DNA from: Streptosporangium carneum
Lineage (GTDB): Bacteria; Actinomycetota; Actinomycetes; Streptosporangiales; Streptosporangiaceae
Length of the DNA stretch: 64,000 nt
NCBI RefSeq assembly: GCF_027922005.1
Contig: NZ_BSEV01000031.1
Span: forward strand, 1-64,000
Direction: 5' to 3'
A model generated the notes under the pieces. That model was not told the origin of the DNA, did no database searches, and was given only the letters and a program-made list of their open reading frames with translations. Of the stretch, positions 47,901-56,462 are shown one piece after another. A program made the position numbers and the translations under genes. The number at the start of each line of letters is the position of its first letter. Positions within the stretch are counted from its first letter, which is position 1.

Positions 47901-49762
47901 TCAGCGGCCCGATCCAGGTGGTCGCCAACCAGGTCTACACGGTCGGCTACCACACCACGACCGGCTGGTACTCCGCGCACTACAGCGGTTTCGTCAACCC
48001 GGTGACCCGCGGCCCGCTGCGCGCCCTGGCCCACGACCCGGGGAACGGGGGCAACGGCGTCTACTCCTACGGCGCCCACCAGCGCCCGACGACGGGCAAG
48101 GGGACGAACTACTTCGTCGACGTGGTCTACATGCCCGAGCCCGACACCACGCCCCCCGACCCCTCGGGCACCCCGGGGAACAACGCGACCAACGTGCCGG
48201 TGTCGGCGAAGCCGGTCGTCACCTTCGACGAGCCGGTCGCGCCCGGCTCGCCCCAGGTCCAGGTCACCGGCCCCGGCGGCGCCGTCACGGGCGCCGTGCA
48301 GCTCGACGCGCAGCGCAAGGTGCTGACCTTCACCCCGGCCGCGGCGCTCGCCGCCGCGACCGTCTACCAGGTGACGGTGAGCGGCGCGGTCGACGACTCG
48401 GGCAACGTGATGGCGGCGCCGAAGTCGTGGTCGTTCACCACCTCCGGTCTCACCGCGTGCCCGTGCACGCTCTGGGCCAGCGACGCGGCCCCCGCCGTGC
48501 CCGCCATCAACGAGACGGCGGCGGTCAACGTCGGCACGAAGTTCACCGTGACCACCTCCGGCTACATCGGCGGACTGCGGTTCTACCAGGGGCCGGGCAA
48601 CACCGGGACGCACAAGGGCTCGCTGTGGAAGGAGAACGGCGAGCTGCTCAGCAGCGCGACGTTCGTCGACACGGGATCGACCGACCCGTGGAAGACGATC
48701 ACCTTCCCCGGGGCGGTCGCCGTCCAGCCGGGCACGACCTACATCGTCTCCTACCACGCGCCGAACGGCGGCTACGCGCTCAACAGCGGCTACTTCACCG
48801 CCGCCGCGACGCCGATGGTCAACGGGCCGCTGAGCGCGTCGGTCTCGGCCGGGGTCTACGCCTACGGAAGCTGGCAGATGCCCGACCGGACCTACGGCGG
48901 GTCCAACTACTGGGTCGACCCGGTCTTCGTCACCTCGCCCGGGACCGACACGATCCCGCCCGGCGTCAACAACACCGACCCGCTGGACGGCGAGTCGAGC
49001 GTGCCGCTCGGGTTCGCCCCCAAGGTGACGTTCAACGAGGACGTCCAGCCGTCGACGCTGGGCCTGACGCTGACCGCGGGGAACACGCCGATCCAGGGAA
49101 CCGTGTCCTACGACGCGCCCACCAGGACCGCGACCTTCACGCCCGGCTCGCCGCTCCCGGCGAACACGCCGATCACCGTGAAGGCCGAGGGCGTCAAGGA
49201 CCTCGCGGGCAACACCATGCCGACCGAGCAGCTGACGTTCACCACCGCCAAGGCCGTCGGCGCGGGCTGCCCGTGCTCCGTCTGGTCCGACGCCGCCCGC
49301 CCCGTGCTGCGGGCCAACAGCGACACCCTGCCGGTCGAGGTCGGGATGAAGTTCCGCTCCGACGTCTCCGGGTGGGTCACCGGGGTCCGCTTCTACAAGG
49401 GACCCGGCAACACCGGCACCCACCTGGGCAGGCTCTGGAAGGCCGACGGCAGCCAGATGGCCACCGGCACCTTCCAGGGAGAGACGACCGCGGGCTGGCA
49501 GGAGCTTGTCTTCCCCATCCCGCAGCAGATCGACGCCAACACCACCTACGTCGTCTCCTACTACGCGCCCAACGGCCGCTACGCCTCGACGGGCGGAGCG
49601 TTCGCGAGCGCGGGAGTCGACACCCCGCCGCTGCACGCCCTGCAGGCCGGGATCGACGGACCCAACGGGGTTTACCGATATGGGGCCGGTGGTGGGTTTC
49701 CAAATGGCAACAGCACCGCGAATTACTGGGTCGACGTCGTATTCACTACACAATCACCGTGA
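44909..49762 (+). CDS. large secreted protein: dimethylformamidase-like domain, Ig-like domains and four DUF4082 modules
   Basis: A 1617-residue protein with a signal peptide (cleavage near ASSASA, residue ~32). Residues ~40-530 resemble the large-subunit core of N,N-dimethylformamidase (YRLDIYRMGYYNGDGARKV, FQTSDTTWQAYNDWGGNSTYGG, VGHDEYWSKQQRLNVEAARD, AFFSGNEVFWKIRWE). Residues ~545-635 are Ig-like. Then four DUF4082 modules start at ~638, 912, 1184 and 1454, each opened by Cys-Pro-Cys (for example CPCSLWADD) and ending in NYWVDVVF-like strands, separated by three Big_5-type Ig domains with SSVPLGFAPKVTFNEDVQ patterns. Probably a surface or released protein that binds or modifies the glycan made here. 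The start follows GTGAAAGGTG. Function inferred from location only. Confidence 0.85.
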   Translation: MRALRLLGTWLVAVAVATTTVLAPTASSASARNVDPCGPGGNPIVCENGKTGSPRSEWDRNLTRGDTIEGFATEISVNLGETVRFKIRTPATGYRLDIYRMGYYNGDGARKVDTVLPSATLPQTQPPCPTDANTGLIECGGWAESASWHVPADFVSGVYFAHLVRTDEGEDGDDNHIVFVVRDDASHSQMLFQTSDTTWQAYNDWGGNSTYGGNSAIAPGRAVKVSYNRPFATRTGTPWGRDFVFANEYPMIRFLEANGYPVSYTSGVDTDRRGNLLANHQVFLSVGHDEYWSKQQRLNVEAARDAGMHLAFFSGNEVFWKIRWENSTDGAGTPYRTLVVYKETKANNKIDPSSQWTGTWRDPRFSPPADGGNPENSLTGQFWTVNCCSNDMKVPPADGRMRLWRGTQVAANSAANQTTTLPEGVLGYEWDEDPDNGHRPDGLFRMSTTTHIVPQKIQDFGSTVAQDEATHHLTMYRAPSGALVFGAGTVQWSWGLDDNHDAYDTVPTDPSMRQATVNLLADMGVQPGSLQGGLTAATASADTVAPTATITAPAAGAALNNGDTVTIQGTAADTGGGRVAGVEVSTDGATWHPATGRESWTYTWRVSGQGNVTIRVRAVDDNGRLNGTPTTRAVSVSCPCGLFAEDFVPKNAADVSKVPHELGVRFTSTTSGWISGVQFYKGTGNTGNTVSLWDATSGDRLATASLDAANPVPDGWVTVDFYEPVQIAANTAYVASYYAPNGRFATDPEWFQYKATVNGPLTGPRNAANVPNGVYLKSESGFPSQTYNGASYGVDVSFSLVKPPDVRAPRPLSSTPFTGASSIPVTAKPTITFNEQVNSAQVVVKDASQMTVAGTAAMDAAGKVLTFTPNAPLSPGVLYTVSVSGAKDAANNVMTAYSYSFTTAKASTAGVCPCSLWADDVQPPIMGVEDGTAVAGDGVELGMRFTPTKNGFITGMRFFKSRNNKGAHVGAIWNAANNKIGELTFQGESTEGWQEASFSGPIQVVANQVYTVGYHTTTGWYSAHYSGFVNPVTRGPLRALAHDPGNGGNGVYSYGAHQRPTTGKGTNYFVDVVYMPEPDTTPPDPSGTPGNNATNVPVSAKPVVTFDEPVAPGSPQVQVTGPGGAVTGAVQLDAQRKVLTFTPAAALAAATVYQVTVSGAVDDSGNVMAAPKSWSFTTSGLTACPCTLWASDAAPAVPAINETAAVNVGTKFTVTTSGYIGGLRFYQGPGNTGTHKGSLWKENGELLSSATFVDTGSTDPWKTITFPGAVAVQPGTTYIVSYHAPNGGYALNSGYFTAAATPMVNGPLSASVSAGVYAYGSWQMPDRTYGGSNYWVDPVFVTSPGTDTIPPGVNNTDPLDGESSVPLGFAPKVTFNEDVQPSTLGLTLTAGNTPIQGTVSYDAPTRTATFTPGSPLPANTPITVKAEGVKDLAGNTMPTEQLTFTTAKAVGAGCPCSVWSDAARPVLRANSDTLPVEVGMKFRSDVSGWVTGVRFYKGPGNTGTHLGRLWKADGSQMATGTFQGETTAGWQELVFPIPQQIDANTTYVVSYYAPNGRYASTGGAFASAGVDTPPLHALQAGIDGPNGVYRYGAGGGFPNGNSTANYWVDVVFTTQSP
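46820..49762 (+). repeat. four-fold ~0.8 kb coding repeat (CPC-DUF4082-Big_5)
   Basis: The Cys-Pro-Cys codons begin at 46820, 47642, 48458 and 49268, giving a regular period of about 810-820 bases. Unit sequences are clearly homologous but diverged at DNA level, so this is an old internal duplication. Confidence 0.8.
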
Positions 49763-49773
49763 AAGGGCAGATA

Positions 49774-50805
49774 GTGGCTAGCGTGGATCAGAATTCAGAC
49801 GGGGATCTGATTGAAGGAAGCCGGTGCCTGATCACCGGCGGCGCGGGCACCATCGGCTCGACCATAGCCGACCAGCTGGTCAGGGCCGGCGCCCGCGAGG
49901 TCGTCGTGCTCGACAACCTCGTCAGGGGGCGCCGGGCCAACCTGGCCTGGGCCGAGGCCAACGGCCCGGTCACCCTCGTACAGGGGGACATCAGGGACCG
50001 CGACCTCGTGCGCGAGGTGATGGACGGGATCGACGTCTGCTTCCACCAGGCGGCGATCCGCATCACCCAGTGCGCGGAGGAGCCCAGGCTCGCGCTGGAG
50101 GTGCTCGTCGACGGCACCTACAACGTCGTCGAGGCCGCGGCCGACGCGGGAGTCCGCAAGGTGGTCGCGGCCTCCTCGGCGTCCGTCTACGGCCTGGCCA
50201 CGGAGTTCCCCACTCCGGAGACCCAGCACCCCTACGACAACGACACCCTGTACGGCGCGGCGAAGACCTTCAACGAGGGTCTGCTGCGCAGCTTCCACGC
50301 GATGCGGGGCCTCGACTACGTGGCCCTGCGTTACTTCAACGTCTACGGCCCCAAGATGGACATCCACGGCCTCTACACCGAGGTGCTGATCCGCTGGATG
50401 GAACGCATCGCCTCGGGGACCCCGCCGCTGATCCTCGGCGACGGCACCCAGACGATGGACTTCGTGCACACCGAGGACATCGCGCGGGCCAACCTGCTGG
50501 CGGCCAGGGCGGACGTCACCGACACCGTGTTCAACATCGCCAGCAACGTCGAGACCAGCCTGCGCGGGCTGGCCGAGGCGTTGCTGCGGGCCATGGACGC
50601 CGAGGGCCTCGGGCTGGAGTTCGGGCCGCCGAGGGCGGTCAACGGAGTCACCCGTAGGCTCGCCGACATCTCCAGGGCCGCCGAGCTGCTCGGCTGGAAA
50701 CCGGAGATCGGCCTCGACGACGGCCTGCGGCAGCTCGTCGCCTGGTGGAGTGCGGAGAAGGCCGCCGACGCCTCCTTCACCGGCGCCTCAGGGGAGGGCG
50801 CGTGA
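49774..50805 (+). CDS. NAD-dependent epimerase/dehydratase
   Basis: A 343-residue extended short-chain dehydrogenase: CLITGGAGTIGSTIADQLVR, VVVLDNLVRGRRANL, VCFHQAAIRITQC, VVAASSASVYGLAT, and TLYGAAKTFNEGLLR with Tyr-x3-Lys, ALRYFNVYGPKMD, MDFVHTEDIARANLLA. It is close to UDP-hexose 4-epimerases and 4,6-dehydratase-like enzymes in glycan clusters. I chose the GTG at 49774 because AAAGGG lies six bases upstream. Overlaps the next gene, an aminotransferase, suggesting they act in sequence on one sugar. Confidence 0.85.
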   Translation: MASVDQNSDGDLIEGSRCLITGGAGTIGSTIADQLVRAGAREVVVLDNLVRGRRANLAWAEANGPVTLVQGDIRDRDLVREVMDGIDVCFHQAAIRITQCAEEPRLALEVLVDGTYNVVEAAADAGVRKVVAASSASVYGLATEFPTPETQHPYDNDTLYGAAKTFNEGLLRSFHAMRGLDYVALRYFNVYGPKMDIHGLYTEVLIRWMERIASGTPPLILGDGTQTMDFVHTEDIARANLLAARADVTDTVFNIASNVETSLRGLAEALLRAMDAEGLGLEFGPPRAVNGVTRRLADISRAAELLGWKPEIGLDDGLRQLVAWWSAEKAADASFTGASGEGA

Positions 50806-51929
50806 TCCCGGTCATGCGCCCCTGGCTGGGCGAGGAGGAGGCCGAGGCCGCGGCGGCGGCCGTACGGTCGGGGTGGGTGGCGCAGGGGCCGAGGGTGGCC
50901 GAGTTCGAGCGGGCGTTCGCGGCGCACCTCGGCGTCGAGCACGCCATCGCCGTCTCCTCGTGCACCACGGCCCTGCACCTGTGCCTGATCGGCGTGGACG
51001 CCGGGCCCGGCGACGAGGTCGTCGTGCCGTCCCTGTCGTTCATCGCGACCGCGAACGCGGTGCGCTACGTGGGCGCGACCCCGGTCTTCGCCGACGTGGA
51101 CCTGGCCACGATGAACCTCACCGCGGAGACCGTCGAGCCGCACCTCACCCCGAGGACGAAGGCGGTGGTCCTGGTCGACCAGGGCGGCATGCCCGCCGAC
51201 CTCGAGGGCGTCCGCGCGCTCTGCGAGCCGAGGGGCGTCGCCGTGATCGAGGACGCCGCCTGCGCGGCGGGCACCCGCTACCGTGGCAGGCCCGCGGGCG
51301 CGGGAGCCGCGCTGGCCGCCTTCTCCTTCCACCCGCGCAAGCTGCTCACCACCGGCGAGGGCGGCATGCTCACCGTGGCCGACCCGGCGCTGGCCGTACG
51401 GCTGCGCCGCCTGCGCGAGCACGCGATGAGCGTCAGCGCGGCCGACCGGCACGCCTCGGCGCAACCGGTGTTGGAATCCTACGAGGAGACCGGGTTCAAC
51501 TACCGGATGACCGACGTCCAGGCGGCCGTCGGGCTGGTCCAGCTCCGCAAGCTCCCCGAGATGGTCGCCCGCCGCAGGGAGCTGGCCGAGCGGTACCACA
51601 AGCTGCTCGACGGCGTCCCAGGTCTGGTCACGGCCGCGGACACCCAGGACGGCACCACCAACTACCAGTCGTTCTGGGTGCTGCTCCCCGAGGACTCCCC
51701 GACGGGACGCGACGACCTGCTGGCGCTGCTGGCGGCCAGAGGGGTCTCCGCCAGGCGCGGCATCATGGCCTCGCACCTGGAGGGCGCGTACGCGGGCCAC
51801 CCGCACGCGCCGCTGCCCGCCACCGAGCGGCTGACCCGCGACTCGCTGATCCTGCCGCTCTTCCACCAGCTCACCGAGACGGAGCAGGACCACGTGGCGG
51901 CCGTGGTGCGCGAGGCGGTCGAGCGGTGA
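50802..51929 (+). CDS. DegT/DnrJ/EryC1 sugar aminotransferase
   Basis: A 375-residue PLP enzyme: MRPWLGEEEAEAAAAAVRSGWVAQGPRVAEFERAF, VSSCTTALHLCLIGVDAG, VVPSLSFIATANAVRYVGA, VIEDAACAAGTRY, AAFSFHPRKLLTTGEGGML with the PLP Lys, and TGFNYRMTDVQAAVGLVQL. The phrase set is that of 4-aminating (PglE/ArnB-like) or perosamine-type enzymes. With the NeuD/PglD-like acyltransferase at 55667 it could make an acylated amino sugar. Substrate not determinable from sequence. Confidence 0.88.
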   Translation: MIPVMRPWLGEEEAEAAAAAVRSGWVAQGPRVAEFERAFAAHLGVEHAIAVSSCTTALHLCLIGVDAGPGDEVVVPSLSFIATANAVRYVGATPVFADVDLATMNLTAETVEPHLTPRTKAVVLVDQGGMPADLEGVRALCEPRGVAVIEDAACAAGTRYRGRPAGAGAALAAFSFHPRKLLTTGEGGMLTVADPALAVRLRRLREHAMSVSAADRHASAQPVLESYEETGFNYRMTDVQAAVGLVQLRKLPEMVARRRELAERYHKLLDGVPGLVTAADTQDGTTNYQSFWVLLPEDSPTGRDDLLALLAARGVSARRGIMASHLEGAYAGHPHAPLPATERLTRDSLILPLFHQLTETEQDHVAAVVREAVER

Positions 51930-53026
51930 TCCCCCAGGGGATCCAACGGCGGCTGACGCAGCGATTACAGACATACAGGGAGGTCCGGGAGCAGCGGCTC
52001 CCGGACCTCCGGGTCTCCGCGACGCCGCGCGGCGACGGCCCGGCCATCCGCTATCTCTGCCCGGACCTGAGCAGGCCGAGCGGCGGCATCAGGGCGATCT
52101 ACCGGCATGTCGACACCCTGACCGCCGCGGGGTTCGACGCCGCCGTGCTGCACCGGCGCAAGGGCTTCTCCTGCTCGTGGTTCGAGCACCGGACCCCGGT
52201 CGTCTCCGCGGAGACCGCCGGACTGCACCGGGGTGACGTGCTCGTCCTGCCGGAGTACGCCGCCCCCGCGCTGGGGACGCTGCCCGAGGGACTGCGCCTG
52301 GTCGTCTTCAACCAGAACGCCTACAACACCTTCGCGCTGTCGCCGTTCGACGAGGTGCCGCGTGGCGCGCCGTACGCGGGGGTCCCGGCGCTCGAGGCGG
52401 TGCTGGCCGTCTCCGAGCCCAACGTCGCCTACCTGCGGTTCGCCTATCCCGACCTGTGGATCGAGCGGGTCCGCAACGTCGTCGACCCCGCGCTGTTCCA
52501 CCCCGGCGACGCCGGGGGCGCGGGAGACACGGAAGGCACGGAAGGCACGGAAGGCACGGTGCGCGCCAGGCGGATCGCGCTGATGCCGCGCCGCAGGGCG
52601 GGCGACCTGGCCCAGGTGCTCCACCTGCTGCGGGCCAGGGGCGCGCTCGACGGCTGGGAGGTCGTGCCCATCCACGGCAGGTCGGAGGCGGAGACCGCGG
52701 CGCTGCTGCGGTCGTGCGCGGTCTTCTTCAGCCTCAGCCACCAGGAGGGCTTCGGCATGCCCCCCGCGGAGGCGATGGCCAGCGGCTGCTACGTGGTCGG
52801 CTTCACCGGGGTCGCGGGACAGGAGTTCTTCGACCCGGCGTTCTGCTCGCCGGTTCCTGAGGGCGACGTCCTCGCCTTCGCCCAGACCGCCGAGCGGGTG
52901 CTCGCCGAGGGCCCCGCCGCGCTCGCCGGGCGCGCCAGGGCGGCGGGAGACCACATCAGGGCGCGCTACGGGCCCGATCAGCAGCGTGAGGACCTCGTCG
53001 GCTTCTTCGGAAAGGTACTGGGGTGA
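51926..53026 (+). CDS. GT4-like glycosyltransferase
   Basis: A 366-residue protein with a GT-B plan. The N-terminal acceptor half has RYLCPDLSRPSGGIRAIYRHVDTLTAAGF. The C-terminal donor half has RVRNVVDPALFHPG, RRRAGDLAQVLHLLRARG and the nucleotide-sugar site SHQEGFGMPPAEAMASGCYVVG with E-x7-E. It contains an in-frame short repeat GTEGTEGTEGT (residues ~203-213) in the linker between halves. GTG start overlapping the aminotransferase stop; likely extends the repeat unit. Confidence 0.85.
   Translation: MIPQGIQRRLTQRLQTYREVREQRLPDLRVSATPRGDGPAIRYLCPDLSRPSGGIRAIYRHVDTLTAAGFDAAVLHRRKGFSCSWFEHRTPVVSAETAGLHRGDVLVLPEYAAPALGTLPEGLRLVVFNQNAYNTFALSPFDEVPRGAPYAGVPALEAVLAVSEPNVAYLRFAYPDLWIERVRNVVDPALFHPGDAGGAGDTEGTEGTEGTVRARRIALMPRRRAGDLAQVLHLLRARGALDGWEVVPIHGRSEAETAALLRSCAVFFSLSHQEGFGMPPAEAMASGCYVVGFTGVAGQEFFDPAFCSPVPEGDVLAFAQTAERVLAEGPAALAGRARAAGDHIRARYGPDQQREDLVGFFGKVLG
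52529..52559 (+). repeat. 9-base tandem repeat in glycosyltransferase
   Basis: ACGGAAGGC occurs three times in a row from 52529 plus a partial fourth copy, coding Thr-Glu-Gly. Copy number can change in frame, altering linker length between the two halves of the enzyme. Confidence 0.85.
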
Positions 53027-54249
53027 CCCGGATTCTGGTCGGACTGCACCACCTGGAACTCGGCGGCAGTCAGCTCAACGCGCTCGACCTGGCGACCTCG
53101 GTCCGCGACCTCGGCCACGACGTGCACGTCTTCGCGACCCACACCGCGAAGCCGGGACCGGTCGCGGACCTGGTCAGGGACAGGGGCCTGCCGCTGACCC
53201 TGATCCGGCACCGCCTGGTGCGGACCCGCCGCGCCATGCCGTGCCGCCCGGCCGTCGCCAGGGAGATCGGCAGGCTGGCCCGCGAGAAGGGGGCCGAGCT
53301 GGTCCACTCCTACGAGTACCCGCTGATCCTGGACGCCTTCTACGGCACGCGCCTGCCGCTGGTCGGCACCGTCTACGCGATGGGGGTGCCCTCCTGGATC
53401 CCGCGCCACGTGCCGGTCGTCGCCGGAACCGCGGCCATCGCCGACGAGGCTCGGGCCAGGGGCCAGTGGGCGGAGCTGATCGAACCGCCGGTCAACACCG
53501 ACCTCGACGCGCCGGGCGCGGTCGACGGCGCGGCGTTCCGCGCCGAGTACGGCATCGCCCCCCGCGAGGTGGCGGTCGTCGTCGTCTCGCGCCTGGAGCC
53601 GGACATGAAGGCCGAGGGCGTCGAGCGGGCGATGGACGCCCTCAGGGTGCTCGGCCAGCGGGTCCGGCTCGTCGTCGTCGGCGACGGCCCCTCGTACGAG
53701 GCCCTCGCGCGCAGGGGGGCGCGGGTCAACGCCGAGCTCGGCCGCCACGCGGTGGTGATGACCGGCGCGCTCGCCGACCCCAGGCCCGCCTACGCCGCCG
53801 CCGACGTCACCCTGGGCATGGGCGGCTCCGCGCTGCGCGCGATGTCCTTCGCCAAGCCGCTGATCGTGCTGGGCGTGCGCGGTTTCGCCAAGCCGATGAA
53901 CCCCGGCACCTGGGACTACTTCCAGACCCACGGCTTCTTCGGCTCCGGCCTCGCGCCGGGGGAACCCGACCTGACCGCCCACCTCGCCGAGCTGGTCGCC
54001 GCGCCCAAGCGCTGGGCCGAGCTGGGCGCGTGGTCCAGGGACCTGGTGGTCGGCCGGTACGGCCTCGCCGCCGCCGCGGCCACCCTGGACGACGTCTACC
54101 GCAGGGCGCTGGCCGCTCCCGCGGGGGCGTGGCTGCCGGTCGCCGCCCGCACCGCCGCGCACCGGGCCGCCGCCGAGGTCGCCCCGGTCGGGCTGCGCGC
54201 CCGGATCCGCCCGCTGCTCGGCCCCTCGTCCGGCGGGGCCCGCGCGTGA
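53023..54249 (+). CDS. GT4-like glycosyltransferase
   Basis: A 408-residue GT-B protein: RILVGLHHLELGGSQLNALDLATSV (the GG-x-Q loop), ELVHSYEYPLILDAFYG, then the donor half with VAVVVVSRLEPDMKAEGVERAMDAL, VRLVVVGDGPSYEALARRG, and AAADVTLGMGGSALRAMSFAKPLIVLG with its conserved Gly-rich donor loop in place of the usual E-x7-E. The C-terminal ~50 residues are basic and Ala-rich. GTG start overlapping the previous stop. Confidence 0.85.
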   Translation: MTRILVGLHHLELGGSQLNALDLATSVRDLGHDVHVFATHTAKPGPVADLVRDRGLPLTLIRHRLVRTRRAMPCRPAVAREIGRLAREKGAELVHSYEYPLILDAFYGTRLPLVGTVYAMGVPSWIPRHVPVVAGTAAIADEARARGQWAELIEPPVNTDLDAPGAVDGAAFRAEYGIAPREVAVVVVSRLEPDMKAEGVERAMDALRVLGQRVRLVVVGDGPSYEALARRGARVNAELGRHAVVMTGALADPRPAYAAADVTLGMGGSALRAMSFAKPLIVLGVRGFAKPMNPGTWDYFQTHGFFGSGLAPGEPDLTAHLAELVAAPKRWAELGAWSRDLVVGRYGLAAAAATLDDVYRRALAAPAGAWLPVAARTAAHRAAAEVAPVGLRARIRPLLGPSSGGARA

Positions 54250-55670
54250 GCGGTGACCTGTGGGCCCGCGCCTCCTCGGCGCTCGGCTGGAGTTTCTTCA
54301 ACACCATCGCCTCACGCCTCGGCACCCTGGCCATCGGCATCGTGCTGGCCAGGCTGCTCGGTCCCGAGCAGTTCGGCGTGTTCGCGGTCGCGATGGTCGC
54401 GCTGCTGGCCGTGCTGAGCTTCAACGAGCTCGGCGTGAGCCTGGCCATCGTCCGCTGGCCCGGCGAGCCGAGGGAGATCGTGCCGAGCGTCATGACGATC
54501 TCGATCGCCATGAGCACCCTGCTGTACGGGGTGAGCTACGTCGCCGCGCCCGCGTTCTGCGCGGCGATGGGCGCGCCCGAGGCGACGGACGTGGTGCGGA
54601 CGCTCGGCCTGAGCGTGATCATCAGCGGCTGCGTGGCGACCCCGGCCGCGCTGCTCCAGCGCGCCTTCCTCCAGGGCCGCAGGACCATCGCCGACCAGGT
54701 CAACAACTGGCTCGGCGCGGGCGTGTCGATCGCGCTCGCGCTGGCCGGGTGGGGGGCGATGAGCCTGGCCGTCGGCCGGATCGCCGGGGCCCTCGCCTCG
54801 GGGGTGCTGTTCTTCGTCTTCTGCCCGGAACCGGTCAGGATCGGCTTCGACCGGGAGGTGGCGGGAAGGCTGCTCAGGTTCGGGCTGCCGCTCGCCGGGT
54901 CGAGCATCGTGGTGTTCGCGGTCACCTACGTCGACCAGCTCATCGTCGGCTGGATGCTCGGCCCCGCGGCGGTCGGCCTCTACGTGCTTGCCTTCAACCT
55001 GTCCAACTGGCCGGTCGGGGTCTTCTCCCAGCCGGTGCGGCAGGTCGCCCCCGCGGCGTTCGCCAGGCTCCAGGACGACCCGCCCGCCATGCGCTCGGCC
55101 TTCCTGGCCGCCTTCGGGCTGCTCGCCGCGATCACGCTGCCCATGTGCCTGCTCATGTCCGGCGCGGCCAGGCCGATCATCGGGTTCGTCTACGGCGAGC
55201 CGTGGCTCGGCGCGGCGGGCGCGCTGGCCTGGCTGGGCGTCTTCGCCGCGCTCAGGGTGCTCTACGAGCTGATCTACGATTTCTTCGTGGTCCTGGCCAG
55301 CTCGCGCGTCGTCTTCACCGTGCAGGTCGTCTGGCTCGTCGCGCTGCTGCCCGCGCTGTTCGTCGGCACGAGCCAGTGGGGCGTCGCCGGCGCCGCCGCC
55401 GCGCACGTCGCGGTCGCCTCGCTGGTCGTGCTCCCCCTGTACCTTCGGGAACTGCGCAGGGCGGGGCTGGGGGTCGGCGCGATGGCCTCCAGGGTCGTGG
55501 TGCCGCTGGCCGCCGCCCTGGCGGTCGGAGGGACGGCGCTGGCCGTGCAGAGCGTGATGACCGACCGGTTCCTGATCCTGGTGGTCGCGAGCGTCGTCGC
55601 CCTGGGCGTGGTCGGGGTGTTGATGCTGAGGATGCGGCCGGTGCTGGCCGGATTGCGGGGGACGGGATGA
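54246..55670 (+). CDS. Wzx-like polysaccharide flippase
   Basis: A 474-residue membrane protein with about 12-14 spans in the Polysacc_synt/MOP flippase pattern: ALGWSFFNTIASRLGTLAIGIVLARLLGPEQFGVFAVAM at the start, FGLPLAGSSIVVFAVTYVDQLIVGWMLG in the middle, and LYVLAFNLSNWPVGVFSQPV. It would flip the lipid-linked repeat unit to the outer leaflet. Start GTG overlaps the glycosyltransferase stop and its stop overlaps the next start. Confidence 0.9.
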   Translation: MSGDLWARASSALGWSFFNTIASRLGTLAIGIVLARLLGPEQFGVFAVAMVALLAVLSFNELGVSLAIVRWPGEPREIVPSVMTISIAMSTLLYGVSYVAAPAFCAAMGAPEATDVVRTLGLSVIISGCVATPAALLQRAFLQGRRTIADQVNNWLGAGVSIALALAGWGAMSLAVGRIAGALASGVLFFVFCPEPVRIGFDREVAGRLLRFGLPLAGSSIVVFAVTYVDQLIVGWMLGPAAVGLYVLAFNLSNWPVGVFSQPVRQVAPAAFARLQDDPPAMRSAFLAAFGLLAAITLPMCLLMSGAARPIIGFVYGEPWLGAAGALAWLGVFAALRVLYELIYDFFVVLASSRVVFTVQVVWLVALLPALFVGTSQWGVAGAAAAHVAVASLVVLPLYLRELRRAGLGVGAMASRVVVPLAAALAVGGTALAVQSVMTDRFLILVVASVVALGVVGVLMLRMRPVLAGLRGTG

Positions 55671-56314
55671 GGGACCTGCTGATCGTCGGCAGCGGAGGGT
55701 TCTCGCGGGAGACCGCCGAGCTGGTCCGCGCGATCAACGACGCCGGGCCCGCGTGGCGGCTGCTCGGCTTCCTGGACGACGACCCCGCCAAGCGGGGCAC
55801 GCCGGTCCAGGGCTTGCCGGTGCTCGGCCCGGCCGAGGCCGTCCACGACCACCCCGCGGCCCAGGTGGTGGTCGGCATCGGCAGCCCGAGGGACAACACG
55901 GCCCGCGAGCGGGTGACCGGACGGCTCGGACTGCCGCCGGAGCGGTACGCCACGCTGGTCCACCCGACGGCCGTCGTCTCGCGCAGCTCGACGCTCGGCC
56001 CCGGCACCGTGGTCGGCGCGCTGACGGTGCTCACCGCGTCGGTCACCGTCGGCGCCCACGTCGCGATCAGCCCGCACGTGGTGCTCACCCACGACGACGT
56101 GGTCGAGGACTTCGTGACCTTCGCCGCCGGGGTCCGGGTCGCGGGCGCGGTGCGGATCGGCGCCTGCGCCTACGTCGGCGCGGGAGCGCTGATCAGGGAG
56201 GGGCTGACCGTCGGGGCCCGGTCGCTGGTCGGCATGGGGGCGGGCGTGGTGAAGGACGTCCCCCCGGGCGAGGTGTGGGCGGGCACGCCCGCCAGGTTCC
56301 TGCGGGCCAACTGA
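55667..56314 (+). CDS. NeuD/PglD-like sugar O/N-acyltransferase
   Basis: A 215-residue protein: N-terminal nucleotide-sugar domain DLLIVGSGGFSRETAELVRAIND, LLGFLDDDPAKRG, VVVGIGSPRDN. A beta-helix follows: YATLVHPTAVVSRSSTLGPGTVVGALTVLTASVTVGAHVAISPHVVLTHDDVVEDF, where the conserved His of VHPTA and LTHDD is present, then GAGVVKDVPPGEVWAGTPARF. It acylates an amino or hydroxyl group of a sugar, probably the product of the 50802 aminotransferase. Last gene of the plus-strand block. Confidence 0.88.
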   Translation: MRDLLIVGSGGFSRETAELVRAINDAGPAWRLLGFLDDDPAKRGTPVQGLPVLGPAEAVHDHPAAQVVVGIGSPRDNTARERVTGRLGLPPERYATLVHPTAVVSRSSTLGPGTVVGALTVLTASVTVGAHVAISPHVVLTHDDVVEDFVTFAAGVRVAGAVRIGACAYVGAGALIREGLTVGARSLVGMGAGVVKDVPPGEVWAGTPARFLRAN

Positions 56315-56462
56315 ACGCCGCGCCCGACGCGGAACGCGCCGGGCGCGCGGTGACGCCGCCCCCGAACCCCGCCGCCCTTCGCCGCGCCGGGGTGCGGGGC
56401 GGCGCGTTCTCCGGAGCCCGCCGTCCTTCACCCCGCGGGGCGGGCGCCGCCGGACTCGACGG

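Noticed and set aside
44855-49753. A 1632-codon open frame on the minus strand, opposite the DUF4082 protein
   Set aside because: Composition is Arg/Gly/Val/Asp-rich without domains, as expected from the complement of a high-GC gene; the plus-strand protein has a signal peptide and recognisable repeats.
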